DNA of 64,000 nucleotides from contig NZ_JANYUY010000026.1 in NCBI RefSeq assembly GCF_025060755.1, positions 1-64,000 on the forward strand, in the 5' to 3' direction. This stretch comes from Paenibacillus doosanensis. GTDB lineage: Bacteria; Bacillota; Bacilli; Paenibacillales; NBRC-103111. Positions within the stretch are counted from its first letter, which is position 1; every line of letters starts with the position of its first letter. Shown piece by piece: positions 17,079 through 25,833 of the stretch. The notes below the pieces were generated by a model. That model had not been told where the DNA came from. It ran no database searches and worked only from the letters and a program-made list of their open reading frames with translations. A program made the translations under genes and the position numbers.

Positions 17079-20000
17079 ATGAACCGCATGATCGTTTTTT
17101 ACGACCCGCAGTTCCCGATCGGCTCCGATCGGCCGGATGCCGCGCAAGTGGAACGTCTGGCCGCTTCGGCGGCGATCGCGGACGGCGAGCGGCTGGCCGA
17201 GCTGCTGCGGTCGGTGCAGGGCGGCTGCTTCGTCAATCTGCACGCGCCGTACTTCCCGAAGGACGCCTGGCCAGCGATACTGGAATATTTACAGCGGGGC
17301 GGCGGACTGATAAGCGCCGGAGGCGCCCCGTTCCGGATTCCGGTGTACCGGAGCGAAGACGGCTGGACCTGCGAATCGGAGCAGACGGCTTATCACCGGC
17401 AGCTGCTTATTCATGAAGCGATGCCGGTCGACCCGGCTCCGATCGGAGGCTTGGCCGCGCACGACGACATTCCGTTGCTTGCGCCCTATACCGGGCTGCT
17501 TACCGTGGAGCCGACATACAGCCTGATCATGCACGCAACGCGCTCCAGCGACATTCCGCATGAAAGCGGCTCTGCCGGGCCGATGGACGTACGCCTGTAT
17601 CCGCTCGTCAAAGGCATATCCGCGGACAAGCGGGAAGTGGCTGCGCCTGTCGTCCTGATCGAGCACGCGAAGGGGATGTTCGCCGGAGCCCGCTGGCTGT
17701 TCGTCAATCAGCGGCTCACCTCGCTGTTCTGGTCGAAGGACGGAGAGGCCGCTGTTCTCGCTCTGGCGGATTTCTGCTCCCGCGGCGTCACCGAGATGTG
17801 GCTGCTGCCGCTCTATGCTTCGTACGATCCGGGGGACCGGGCAAAGTTCCGCTTCCAGCTTCAACAAATGGGCGGTGCGGCGTGGGAGGACGGGGCCGTC
17901 GAGACGAATCGCAGCTGGAGCTGCACGCTCAAGTTCGGCAAACAGACGGCGGACGGAAGCGAGCCGGAGTGGACGCATACGTTTGCGATCGCGGGCAGCA
18001 AGGAGCTGACCCTACTTCCCGTTACCGTACCCGACGAGCTGGAAGCGGGCTTGTATACGGCACAGCTCACGGCCGTCTCCGACAAGGGCGAAGTCCGCCT
18101 GCTGCGCCAAGCGGTATGGGGCTTCGATCGCGAGCTGCTCGCCCGGGGAGAGGCGCTCACTTGCGATCGCGACTATTTCCGCAAAAACGGCAAGCCGCTG
18201 CCGATCGTCGGCATGACGTACATGACCTCCGACGTGGCGCGCAAATTCATTTTTATTCCGAACGTATCCGTATGGGATCGGGATATGGCCGAGATGAAGC
18301 GGGCGGGGATCAATATGATTCGGACCGGCATCTGGACCGGCTACCGTCATGTCATGTACGAGGACGGCCATCCGTCGGAAGCGGCGCTTCGTGCGATCGA
18401 CGCCTTCATTCTGACCTGCAAGCGGCATGAGCTTGAGGTGACGTTCAACTTTTTCGCGTTTACTCCGGAGCAGTGGGAAGGCTCGAATCCGTACCTCGAT
18501 CCGCGCAGCGTGGAAGCGCAGAAACGGTTTATCGCGGCGATCGTGTCGAGGCACCGTGAAACGGCGAACGTGCATTGGGATTTGATCAACGAGCCGTCGA
18601 TGTTCGATCCGAAGCGTATTTTCGAAGGGCCGCGCAGCAGCCGGGACCGCTTCGAGAAGAAGGCTTATATCGACTGGCTGAAAGCCCGCTACGGTTCAAT
18701 TCGCGAGCTGCAGGAGAAGTGGGGGTATACGCCCGCGGAGCTGCCGAACTTCGAAGCCGTTTCGCCGCCGGAGCCGGGCGAAATCAACTTCGATATTCAA
18801 GATATGCATTCCGGGAAAAAAGGGACGCGCTGGCTCGATTACTCGCTGTTCGGCATGGACATGCTGAACCGGTGGGCGGCAGCGCTCAGCGAAACGATCC
18901 GTACGATTGCGCCGGGCCAGCTCATTACGGTCGGCCAGGACGAAGCGCTCGGAGCGCAGCGGCCGTCTCCGCTGCTGTACGAGAGCGCGGTCGACTATAC
19001 GACGAACCATTCGTGGTGGCTTATGGATCAGCTCGTATGGGACGGCATTTTCGCGAAGACGCCGCGCAAGCCGAATTTGATCCAGGAAACGGGCATCATG
19101 TACGTAGAAACGCCGGACGGACGGGCGAAACGGTCGGAGACGGAGCTGCGCAGCATTTTGGAGCGCAAATACGCCTACGCGTTCTCAACCGGCGGCGCCG
19201 GAGCGGTGCAGTGGCTGTGGCATACGAATATGTATATGAATAATGTCAACGAATCGAATATCGGGGCGCTGCGGGCGGACGGCACCCAAAAGCCGGAGGC
19301 GGACGTATCTTACGATTTCGGCAAGTTTATGGGGAGCATCGGCCATTTGTTCGAGGACCGCGCGTTGGAGGACGTCGCCGTCGTTTTCCCGTATTCGAAC
19401 GATTTGTCGAACCGCCGGCTGGCCGTAGAAGCGACAAGCGCCTTGACGCGCGTGCTCTGCTACGAGCTGAACGTCCATTTCCGCGCCATGAGCGAATACG
19501 AGCTGAGCGCGCTGGCGGATCACCCGCCGAAGCTTATCGTCGTGCCGAGCGCCCACAACTTCAGCGGCCAGGCTCTGGAGCTGCTGCTCGGCCACGTTCG
19601 AGACCATGGGGGCACGCTGCTGCTGACCGGTCCGGCCGGGCTTGACGAGCATTGGCGGCCTATAGAGCGGCTGACGGATCAGCTCGGGCCAAGGCGGCTT
19701 ACGAACGTGCTGCGTGAGGAAGAGCTCATGATCGGCGGCCAGGCGCTGCCGCTCTCGTTCGGCGCGCGGAAAATAGCGCAGCTGTGGAAGGAAGTACGGG
19801 AGGCGGACGGAGACGAGCCGTACGGTCTGACGGAGGCGCGGATCGGAGAAGGGCAGCTGCTGTGGACGGGCTTGCCTGTCGAGCTGAACGACAGGGCGGA
19901 GTCGGTACGGGCGCTGTACGCGCACGTGCTCGCCGAGTGCGGCGTGACGACCGAGCTTGACTGGGAACAAGGCGGCGATCTGCCTGGCATATACGGACGC

Positions 20001-20204
20001 AAGCTGGCGTTTCGGGACGGTTCATTGTTCGTGTTCGTTTCGGAATACGCAAGAAACGCCGCCATCCGGGTGAAAGATCCGGTTACCGGACGCACATACG
20101 AGTTCTTGCTGCAGAGCGAACGGTCGGTGCTGTTCGCCGCAGACAGGGAGGGCAAGCTTGTAGCTGTATACCGGCCGGATGAAGTGGCCGTTGAAGTGCG
20201 ATAG
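17079..20204 (+). CDS. large clan GH-A glycoside hydrolase
   Basis: 1041 residues. The first about 370 residues form a glutamine-amidotransferase-like or beta-sandwich region. A TIM-barrel catalytic domain follows, opening with DYFRKNGKPLPIVGMTYMTSD. The candidate acid/base is Glu505 in DLINEPSM and the candidate nucleophile is Glu670 in NLIQETGIMYVET; the spacing of 165 suits clan GH-A. A further region (about residues 775-920, KLIVVPSAHNFSGQALELLLGHVRDHGG) resembles the trimerisation domain of GH42 beta-galactosidases. I cannot assign the family number or the bond cleaved; beta-mannosidase, beta-galactosidase or beta-glucosidase action is possible. It is the last gene of the glycan locus, starting after GAAGGAG. 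No signal peptide. Confidence 0.85.
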   Translation: MNRMIVFYDPQFPIGSDRPDAAQVERLAASAAIADGERLAELLRSVQGGCFVNLHAPYFPKDAWPAILEYLQRGGGLISAGGAPFRIPVYRSEDGWTCESEQTAYHRQLLIHEAMPVDPAPIGGLAAHDDIPLLAPYTGLLTVEPTYSLIMHATRSSDIPHESGSAGPMDVRLYPLVKGISADKREVAAPVVLIEHAKGMFAGARWLFVNQRLTSLFWSKDGEAAVLALADFCSRGVTEMWLLPLYASYDPGDRAKFRFQLQQMGGAAWEDGAVETNRSWSCTLKFGKQTADGSEPEWTHTFAIAGSKELTLLPVTVPDELEAGLYTAQLTAVSDKGEVRLLRQAVWGFDRELLARGEALTCDRDYFRKNGKPLPIVGMTYMTSDVARKFIFIPNVSVWDRDMAEMKRAGINMIRTGIWTGYRHVMYEDGHPSEAALRAIDAFILTCKRHELEVTFNFFAFTPEQWEGSNPYLDPRSVEAQKRFIAAIVSRHRETANVHWDLINEPSMFDPKRIFEGPRSSRDRFEKKAYIDWLKARYGSIRELQEKWGYTPAELPNFEAVSPPEPGEINFDIQDMHSGKKGTRWLDYSLFGMDMLNRWAAALSETIRTIAPGQLITVGQDEALGAQRPSPLLYESAVDYTTNHSWWLMDQLVWDGIFAKTPRKPNLIQETGIMYVETPDGRAKRSETELRSILERKYAYAFSTGGAGAVQWLWHTNMYMNNVNESNIGALRADGTQKPEADVSYDFGKFMGSIGHLFEDRALEDVAVVFPYSNDLSNRRLAVEATSALTRVLCYELNVHFRAMSEYELSALADHPPKLIVVPSAHNFSGQALELLLGHVRDHGGTLLLTGPAGLDEHWRPIERLTDQLGPRRLTNVLREEELMIGGQALPLSFGARKIAQLWKEVREADGDEPYGLTEARIGEGQLLWTGLPVELNDRAESVRALYAHVLAECGVTTELDWEQGGDLPGIYGRKLAFRDGSLFVFVSEYARNAAIRVKDPVTGRTYEFLLQSERSVLFAADREGKLVAVYRPDEVAVEVR

Positions 20205-20223
20205 GGGATACAGACGACCATAT

Positions 20224-20257
20224 GGCTTCCGCCGAATCCGTTCGGCGGGAGCCTTTT
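20224..20257 (+). terminator. terminator of the glycan-utilisation operon
   Basis: A 13-bp stem, 20224-20236 (GGCTTCCGCCGAA) with 20241-20253, has a 4-base loop and is followed by TTTT. It lies 20 bp after the last hydrolase stop codon. Confidence 0.85.
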
Positions 20258-20326
20258 ATCCCTTTTGGAACGGCAACTGACGGCTGGAACGGTTACAAAC
20301 CGCTGAAGAATGCCGAAAGTTACGGA

Positions 20327-20536
20327 TTAGACATGATAGCTTCCCGTAGGCGGGTTGATGACCCATTCCAGCAGTGTGATCTTGTCCTCCAATTGAGCGA
20401 TCTCGCCGGTAATGCGGCGGATTGCGGCTTCATCCTCGGGCGAGGTCCGCTTGATTTCCGCCAGACGCTCTTCCGATGACTGTTTTTGCATTTGCAGCTC
20501 GATCATTTTTCGCTTGATTTGACTTTCGGTTCTCAT
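20327..20536 (-). CDS. small coiled-coil protein, hypothetical
   Basis: A 69-residue charged protein that is almost entirely predicted helix: heptad-like spacing of Leu/Ile from residue 8 to 58 (KRKMIELQMQKQSSEERLAEIKR, IRRITGEIAQLEDKITLLEWVI). It has no signal or membrane segment. The ATG is preceded by a weak AGAGAGGC site. I know no named family. It is followed upstream on the same strand by a small membrane protein gene, 43 bp away. Confidence 0.6.
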   Translation of the reverse strand: MRTESQIKRKMIELQMQKQSSEERLAEIKRTSPEDEAAIRRITGEIAQLEDKITLLEWVINPPTGSYHV

Positions 20537-20579
20537 TGCCTCTCTACCGTCCTTATAATGGGTTTGCTTGAAGCTGTTT

Positions 20580-20771
20580 TTATTTGCCGATACCGTAAGG
20601 ATTAACGATGACCGAGCCGTTCAGCAGGTCGAATTCGTATTCGAAGCGGTCGGCCGGTATGGGATTGACGATAACATATTTTCGGTTAAACTGCATCATG
20701 CCGGTAATCGATACGGCCAGCAGGAGCATAACGACAAGCAGCCGGGTTCTTTTCAGAAATAGCTTCCTCAT
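20580..20771 (-). CDS. small single-pass membrane protein, hypothetical
   Basis: 63 residues from the ATG at 20771: a basic start (MRKLFLKRTR), one hydrophobic helix (LLVVMLLLAVSITGMM, about residues 11-26), and an external tail ending in NGSVIVNPYGIGK. AAAGG lies about 12 bases upstream; a GTG slightly earlier is an alternative start. It lies 43 bp before the coiled-coil gene on the same strand, so the two may be one transcript. The function is unknown. Confidence 0.55.
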   Translation of the reverse strand: MRKLFLKRTRLLVVMLLLAVSITGMMQFNRKYVIVNPIPADRFEYEFDLLNGSVIVNPYGIGK

Positions 20772-21035
20772 AAGCACATCAGCCTTTCGTTGTTTGGTTC
20801 GGACGGTTCTTTCATTGTAAGCGTCGACTGTCAATGGAATATTGATTGGGTATGTTTATTATGTAAAAATAGATGACGCCCTTTTCGATAAATGATAAAG
20901 TGAATACGTAGAAATCCTCGCGTCCACAGGTAATCCCCCTTGATTTTCAATGGTTTTTTGTTGTTCTTATACAACGTTTTATTTTGGGGCATATTTTAAA
21001 CGGGGAGAATCAGAGACAAAGGATGGGATAGGGCA

Positions 21036-21902
21036 ATGGTTCGAAAACATAAGAAAATGACGTTTGCAGACTTTTTGAAAAAATTTATTTTCATTTCAAT
21101 AGGAGCGGTCATGATGGCCGTCGCTCTGGAAATATTCCTCGTACCGAACGATGTCATCGACGGCGGCATTACGGGGATTTCCATCGTATTATCGAAAGTA
21201 ACGGCAGTTCCCTTAGGTCTTTTCATCTTTTTCATTAACGTGCCCTTCCTCATTATCGGCTACAAACAAATCGGCAAGACGTTCGCCATAACCACCCTGT
21301 ACGCCATCGCACTCATGTCCGTAGTCACCGCGCTGCTGCATCACGTGGAACCCTTTACCAATGAAAAAATATTGGCCGTTTTATTCGGAGGCTTGATTCT
21401 CGGTCTCGGGGTCGGTCTGGTGCTCCGATTCGGCGGGTCGCTGGACGGAACGGAAATCGTCGCGATCTTGCTGTCCAAACGGTTCAGGCTTCCCGTCGGG
21501 CAAATCATTATGTTCATCAACGTCTTCATCTTTATAATTGCCGGTTTCGTCTTCGGCTGGGATTCCGCGATGTATTCGATCTTTACTTATTACATAGCCT
21601 CGAAGGTCATGGATATCGTCGTGCAAGGCTTGGACGAGTCCAAATCGGTTACGATCATCTCCTCGGAATACGAGGAAATTTCACAAGCGATTATGAGCCG
21701 TCTAGGCAGAAATACGACATACATATACGCCAAAGGCGGTTATTCCAAAGAGGATACGCAAATGATCTATTGCGTCGTCACCAGGCTGGAACTCTCCAAG
21801 CTCAAAAGCATCGTGCAGGAAATCGACGAGAAAGCGTTTATCTCGATTCAGCAAGTTTCCGATGTGCTGGGCGGCAATTTCGACAAAAACAGCATTCATT
21901 AG
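21036..21902 (+). CDS. YitT family membrane protein
   Basis: 288 residues. About five or six membrane helices fill residues 17-190, with the family signature IFLVPNDVIDGGITGISIVLS and FGGSLDGTEIVAILLSKRFRLPVGQ. The C-terminal about 80 residues form a soluble DUF2179 domain (ESKSVTIISSEYEEISQAIMSRLGRNTTYIYAKGGYSKEDTQMIYCVVTR). B. subtilis has several paralogues (YitT, YpjC, YqfU and others) of unknown function. The gene stands alone between two terminators. Confidence 0.93.
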   Translation: MVRKHKKMTFADFLKKFIFISIGAVMMAVALEIFLVPNDVIDGGITGISIVLSKVTAVPLGLFIFFINVPFLIIGYKQIGKTFAITTLYAIALMSVVTALLHHVEPFTNEKILAVLFGGLILGLGVGLVLRFGGSLDGTEIVAILLSKRFRLPVGQIIMFINVFIFIIAGFVFGWDSAMYSIFTYYIASKVMDIVVQGLDESKSVTIISSEYEEISQAIMSRLGRNTTYIYAKGGYSKEDTQMIYCVVTRLELSKLKSIVQEIDEKAFISIQQVSDVLGGNFDKNSIH

Positions 21903-21921
21903 CAAGCTTTGTTCGTCATCG

Positions 21922-21957
21922 TCCGCTGACCTGACAGGCCGGCGGTTTTTTTATGGA
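21922..21957 (+). terminator. terminator after YitT gene
   Basis: An imperfect GC-rich hairpin (CCGC...CCTG pairing with CAGG...GCGG) is followed by seven T. Confidence 0.6.
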
Positions 21958-22063
21958 AACTTAATGATAACTTCATGATATTTGGCAAATATTAAGGAAT
22001 TATTAAGATTTATCGGTTATAATGGGGGATCAGTATCAAGAATATGTTGGATGGGGTGACGGC

Positions 22064-22675
22064 TTGAATTACGGCATTTTTCAACTGATTAATAATGCGG
22101 CCGGCAGCTGGGGTTGGCTTGACGGAATGATGGTTTTTTTCGCCCGCGATTTAGTGTATGTCATGATAGCGGTATTGGCCGTACTGTGGATTACCGGGAA
22201 AGCGGCCAATCAGAGGATGGTGTTCTACTCTTGCTTGTCCGTGGTGATAGCCATTGTCGCCGCAGGCTGGATCATCTCGCCGATCGTGGATCATCCGAGA
22301 CCTTTTGTCGATCATGAGGTGCATCAACTGGTGTCCCATGACGCCGATCCGTCGTTCCCGAGCGACCATGCGACGTTTGCGTTTGCGCTCGCTTTCCCGA
22401 TATGGTTCTTGAAGCGCCGCACGGGCGGCCTTCTGCTGATCCTCGCCTGCTTGATCGGAATTGCGCGCGTGTATGTCGGCGTTCATTATCCGGCGGATAT
22501 TGCGGGCGGACTCGTGCTTGGCCTGCTAATCAGCATGCTGGTCGTCAAATATAGAAGATGGGCCGAGCCGGCGGCCAATTTCTGCATCGGCGTATATGGC
22601 AAGCTGACGGCCCGTCTAAGTTTTATCCCGCGGCCTACAGATTCCGGTACAACGGGCAAACGATCCTCCTTGTAG
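22064..22675 (+). CDS. bcrC: BcrC-type undecaprenyl-diphosphatase (PAP2 family)
   Basis: It dephosphorylates undecaprenyl pyrophosphate at the membrane, recycling the cell-wall lipid carrier and giving bacitracin resistance. About 203 residues and five to six helices. PAP2 motifs: HPRPFVDHEV, PSDHATFAFALAF and RVYVGVHYPADIAGG. The opening LNYGIFQLINNAAGSWGWLD is characteristic of BcrC. I chose the TTG at 22064, preceded by GGGGTGAC, because the in-frame ATG at 22022 overlaps a perfect TATAAT -10 box (22018-22023) and so would lie at or before the transcript start. Confidence 0.85.
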   Translation: MNYGIFQLINNAAGSWGWLDGMMVFFARDLVYVMIAVLAVLWITGKAANQRMVFYSCLSVVIAIVAAGWIISPIVDHPRPFVDHEVHQLVSHDADPSFPSDHATFAFALAFPIWFLKRRTGGLLLILACLIGIARVYVGVHYPADIAGGLVLGLLISMLVVKYRRWAEPAANFCIGVYGKLTARLSFIPRPTDSGTTGKRSSL

Positions 22676-22703
22676 AGGAGTCGGCGGCGGCGCTGCGAAC
22701 CTG

Positions 22704-22740
22704 AATAACCTGAGTGCTTCCATAAAGCTCTCAGGTTATT
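22704..22740. terminator. bidirectional terminator between convergent genes
   Basis: AATAACCTGAG (22704-22714) pairs with CTCAGGTTATT (22730-22740). T-rich sequence lies on the right and A-rich sequence on the left, so it can serve both bcrC and the convergent minus-strand gene. Confidence 0.8.
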
Positions 22741-22744
22741 TGTT

Positions 22745-24112
22745 TTAATTTTGCTCCGGAGCCAGCTTCAACGGCATGCCGGTTACGGCATCGCATACTT
22801 CGTCGTGATCGACGAGCTTATAAGCAAGAACGGCGCGCTTGGGTCCCGTTAGACAATCGGAGGCTTTCAGCATATACTGCAGGCTTAGTTGAAAGCAGCC
22901 TCGCAGCTGCTCCCAAGCCTCGGCGGCTGTAATTCTGGGGGGAAGAAGGCCGGCGGTATCTATCCGCTCCTTGCCGGATTGAAACAGCTTCAACGCGTCC
23001 ATGACGTTGGTCATTTCCCGGGTTTGGCGGTCGAGGAACAAATTCAATTTGCCGCCGATGATCGGAATGCCGTGACGCAGGCGGTGAATTTCCACCTTGA
23101 TTTGGCCGCCCTGCATGCCTTCGATCGGGTGATGCCCGTCCTTTCGCAAGAAGGCGAACTGGCAAGGCTCATGGGCGTAGCATTGCTTCAAATAAGATAC
23201 GGCCAGCTGACGGGCGGCGGCGATTTCCGAATTTTCGAGAAGCGGTGCAAAAGGATGCGGAGCTGTTAAATCCGCCTCTGTAACCGCGTCGTCCAGCTTA
23301 AGAACATCGTAATGGGCAGCGGAAAATACCGGTTTGCGATGTATTTGAATAAGCTGATTGTACTCCGGCTCGGGCCGGTCCAGACGGATAAGCTCAGTCA
23401 CCTCCGCTTTATCGCTATACAGAATCTGCCCGGTTTCGGCGTCGAATATATCCTCCCGGTACATATAATGAGGGTGCGAGGACGGATGGAATAAGGTCAA
23501 ATAGCAAAGGGACAGCTGATTTTCGCCGATCATCTGCCGGAATTGCTGCGCAGGTTTGGCCTGCCGGGGATCGGTAAACGAACATTCGTCCCATACGCAG
23601 AAGAGGTGGAGCAGCTCGAACCGGCTGTTAAGCTCGATATGGAAAGCCTGATGAGCGGCAAAGGAAATTCCTGCGTGCTGTCTTGCATATTCGAGCTTAT
23701 AGCGATTTTTGCCGATCGCCTGTTTTTTCCTCAGCTGCAGTTCCTCTGGGGCAATCGGCAGCTGAAGCTTGTCAATCCATTCGATAACATGGGGATAGAC
23801 GGCATTATACATCTCCGAATGAAGCTCCGTTCGCTGCTCCCGTTCCTCGCTTCGGCGATCATGTCTGTAATAAGCGGCCAGCCTTCCCGTCAGAGCGTCC
23901 AGCTCGGCCCGGATCGTATGCCGGTTGACCAGTCCTTCCTCGTCCAGCTCGGGTTCGCCGATTCGGTTCCATTCCAATTCAATCTTGTAAAAAGGTTGTT
24001 CTTGCGGCGACGAGTTGCGGTAAATTCCGCCGGTTGTCAATTCATGCGTCGCGGGAATCCCGATACGCTGCTCAATGATGGTTATGCCGTCTTGAACCGT
24101 AAGCAGCTTCAT
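22745..24112 (-). CDS. hypothetical protein with PepSY/YcdB-like repeats
   Basis: 455 residues, soluble, without a signal peptide. Short beta-hairpin modules recur that join a strand to a D-A-x-T-G turn: FYKIELEW...LDALTGRLAAYY (about residues 40-80), YREDIFDAETGQILYSD (about 220-235), and LAYKLVDHDEVCDAVTGMPLKL at the C-terminus. This is the pattern of PepSY and YcdB/YcdC domains, which in Bacilli often belong to extracellular inhibitors, but here no export signal is visible. It runs convergently towards bcrC. The function is unknown. Confidence 0.75.
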   Translation of the reverse strand: MKLLTVQDGITIIEQRIGIPATHELTTGGIYRNSSPQEQPFYKIELEWNRIGEPELDEEGLVNRHTIRAELDALTGRLAAYYRHDRRSEEREQRTELHSEMYNAVYPHVIEWIDKLQLPIAPEELQLRKKQAIGKNRYKLEYARQHAGISFAAHQAFHIELNSRFELLHLFCVWDECSFTDPRQAKPAQQFRQMIGENQLSLCYLTLFHPSSHPHYMYREDIFDAETGQILYSDKAEVTELIRLDRPEPEYNQLIQIHRKPVFSAAHYDVLKLDDAVTEADLTAPHPFAPLLENSEIAAARQLAVSYLKQCYAHEPCQFAFLRKDGHHPIEGMQGGQIKVEIHRLRHGIPIIGGKLNLFLDRQTREMTNVMDALKLFQSGKERIDTAGLLPPRITAAEAWEQLRGCFQLSLQYMLKASDCLTGPKRAVLAYKLVDHDEVCDAVTGMPLKLAPEQN

Positions 24113-24206
24113 GAACGTTCACCTCCTTACAAATCATTAGTATGTACTACGCTGAAGGAGGGGGTTCGTTGCAGCTTCTTCCTGATTTGGGACGTTATTT
24201 CCGCGG

Positions 24207-24476
24207 ATGTACGGCAGGCGGAAGCCGGATGCGTCGGCTGCGGAAGCGAATATTTACCCGTTCGAGCTGCAGGGGCGGGAAGCGTACGAAGCGCTGCTGG
24301 ACGCAATTCGATCGCTGGTTCGCCGGAAATCCGATGAAGCGCAGCTTCGCGGCGGCTTGATCCGGTATCGCTGCTGCGGGCTCGTCTCGCCTGCGAGCCA
24401 TTTGCCGCTGCCGGCCATCGGACAGTGCAACGGAGAACTGCTCGTCGATCTGGAAGTTACGGAGCCGCTGACTTAA
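24207..24476 (+). CDS. possible small or decayed protein
   Basis: The region 24113-24606 has no confident gene. This 89-residue frame is the best candidate: GREAYEALLDAIRSLVRRKSDEAQLRGGLIRYRCCG and GELLVDLEVTEP look protein-like, but no good ribosome binding site precedes the ATG and the first 20 residues look non-coding. It could be the tail of a decayed gene whose start lies in another frame near 24142. The hairpin at 24557-24589 would terminate it. Confidence 0.3.
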   Translation: MYGRRKPDASAAEANIYPFELQGREAYEALLDAIRSLVRRKSDEAQLRGGLIRYRCCGLVSPASHLPLPAIGQCNGELLVDLEVTEPLT

Positions 24477-24556
24477 GGGCACAGGTTCCGGCAAATGCTC
24501 ACGAAGCATCTAATCGCCGGAGCGTACGCCTAGATCCCGTCCCAGTTGCAAAAGGC

Positions 24557-24589
24557 AAAGCCGCTATTCGCAAGTGGAGTAGCGGCTTT
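24557..24589. terminator. terminator for the minus-strand DinB-like gene
   Basis: AAAGCCGCTA (24557-24566) pairs with TAGCGGCTTT (24580-24589). T-rich sequence follows on the minus strand. It lies about 18 bp past the stop of the DinB-like gene. Confidence 0.7.
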
Positions 24590-24606
24590 GACGCTTGTCT
24601 GGGCGT

Positions 24607-25131
24607 TTAAGGCTTGAACTGGCGGGATTGCCCGCGCGGGATGCTCAGCGTCTGCCAATGATTGCTCGCCAAATGCTTGGAGAGGAACACGATCTGGCCG
24701 ACATGATAACCGTAATGGGATACTTGCCGCTGAATTGCCTTCACGACCGTATGCGCTTCGCCCCGGATCGTTACGTTCCGCGTCGTATCGCCGGGGGTCA
24801 GTCCCTCCAGCGCTCGGAACAGCGTACACCAGCCTTCCTCCCAAAGCTCCAGCAGCTTCTCGCGGCCGAGCCCCTTGGCTTCGAACTCGCCGTCTCTGTC
24901 GCGGCTTGGCTTTTCGCCGTCGGCGGTTAAGAAATCCGTCCAGCGCGACAGCATATTGCCGTGCATATGCAGGATCATAATTTCCAGCGAGTTGGATTCA
25001 TCGTCGAGCGTTACGTGAAATTGCTCTTCGCCCAGCTGAGCCATCGCGCGGTCAGCCAGTTTTTTCATGCTGTGAAACGCCTGAATGCTCTCTTCCAAAA
25101 ACAATGCGGATACCGAAGCTGCGGATTCCAT
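24607..25131 (-). CDS. DinB-superfamily protein (DUF1572-like)
   Basis: 174 residues from the ATG at 25131, which follows AGGAGG at ideal distance; an in-frame ATG seven codons earlier is less likely. It is a four-helix-bundle protein. MILHMHGNMLSRWTDFLTADGEKPSRDRDGEF and later VKAIQRQVSHYGYHVGQIVFLSKHL are the two blocks that supply the metal-binding His residues in DUF1572 and other DinB-like proteins. Members include bacillithiol- and mycothiol-dependent transferases, but many have no known substrate. Confidence 0.85.
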   Translation of the reverse strand: MESAASVSALFLEESIQAFHSMKKLADRAMAQLGEEQFHVTLDDESNSLEIMILHMHGNMLSRWTDFLTADGEKPSRDRDGEFEAKGLGREKLLELWEEGWCTLFRALEGLTPGDTTRNVTIRGEAHTVVKAIQRQVSHYGYHVGQIVFLSKHLASNHWQTLSIPRGQSRQFKP

Positions 25132-25299
25132 ATTCTTCCTCCTCATTCTCATCGTGTCACCCTTTTACGATAAGGGATCGTACGCAAAAAGTACATTCGA
25201 ATGTTTTTATCGACGTCGATACACTTTTTATTCATCGGGAGAATAACCGACGTTTTCGAGGAGGCATCAGCTTCGCCTTAACTTTGCATCAAAGCCGCA

Positions 25300-25620
25300 T
25301 CACAAGTCTTCGTTCATCGTATAATAATTCAGCATTACCGTAGTAATGCCGAGCGCGATATAGATGATATACTCTGCCAAGCCGGACAAATAGGCGAACG
25401 GAAAAATGACGAACCAGATTCCCGACAGCATCGACAGCCAGTTGAACCAGGAGTTCCAGCCCGGCTTCTTCAAATAAAAGGCGAACAAGGACGCAATAAA
25501 CTGAATCGATCCGAAGACGACACTGGTTACGACAGCGCTTTCATGAGCGAATTGAATCCAATGCGGAGCAAAAACAAACAAGAGACCAATCAATGCAGCG
25601 AGCAAATTTTTAACCGCCAT
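25300..25620 (-). CDS. small four-helix membrane protein, SPW-repeat-like
   Basis: 106 residues from the ATG at 25620, preceded by GGGAGGTG. Four membrane helices: LLAALIGLLFVFAPHWI, AVVTSVVFGSIQFIASLFAFY, WFNWLSMLSGIWFVIFPFAYL and EYIIYIALGITTVMLNYYTM. The two halves repeat a pattern of helix, Pro, Trp, helix, as in SPW-repeat proteins. The function is unknown. Longer upstream frames start in sequence with no binding site. Confidence 0.7.
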   Translation of the reverse strand: MAVKNLLAALIGLLFVFAPHWIQFAHESAVVTSVVFGSIQFIASLFAFYLKKPGWNSWFNWLSMLSGIWFVIFPFAYLSGLAEYIIYIALGITTVMLNYYTMNEDL

Positions 25621-25784
25621 TTGATTACACCTCCCGAATGATGAAAAACGTTGAAGCGGCGCGCACCGGCTTGGCAACCCGCTTTTGTCGAGCCAGCGGC
25701 GGGAGGAAGCCTTATCATATGTATATGCAAGCGGTTTCAAAACGTTCGGGATTTTGCAAAAAAGAGGCTGCATAAAAGGAAAAA

Positions 25785-25809
25785 CCTCCGATGCATGGCG
25801 CACCGGAGG
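25785..25809 (-). terminator. terminator of the CAP-domain gene
   Basis: On the minus strand CCTCCG (complement of 25804-25809) pairs with CGGAGG (complement of 25785-25790). It is followed by TTTTTCC. Confidence 0.75.
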
Positions 25810-25833
25810 CTGTGGCATACTACGTTATAAAAA

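Noticed and set aside
21958-22017. Pho box in front of bcrC (TTAATG...TTCATG direct repeats)
   Set aside because: Spacing and sequence do not match the TTAACA repeats well enough to claim PhoP control.
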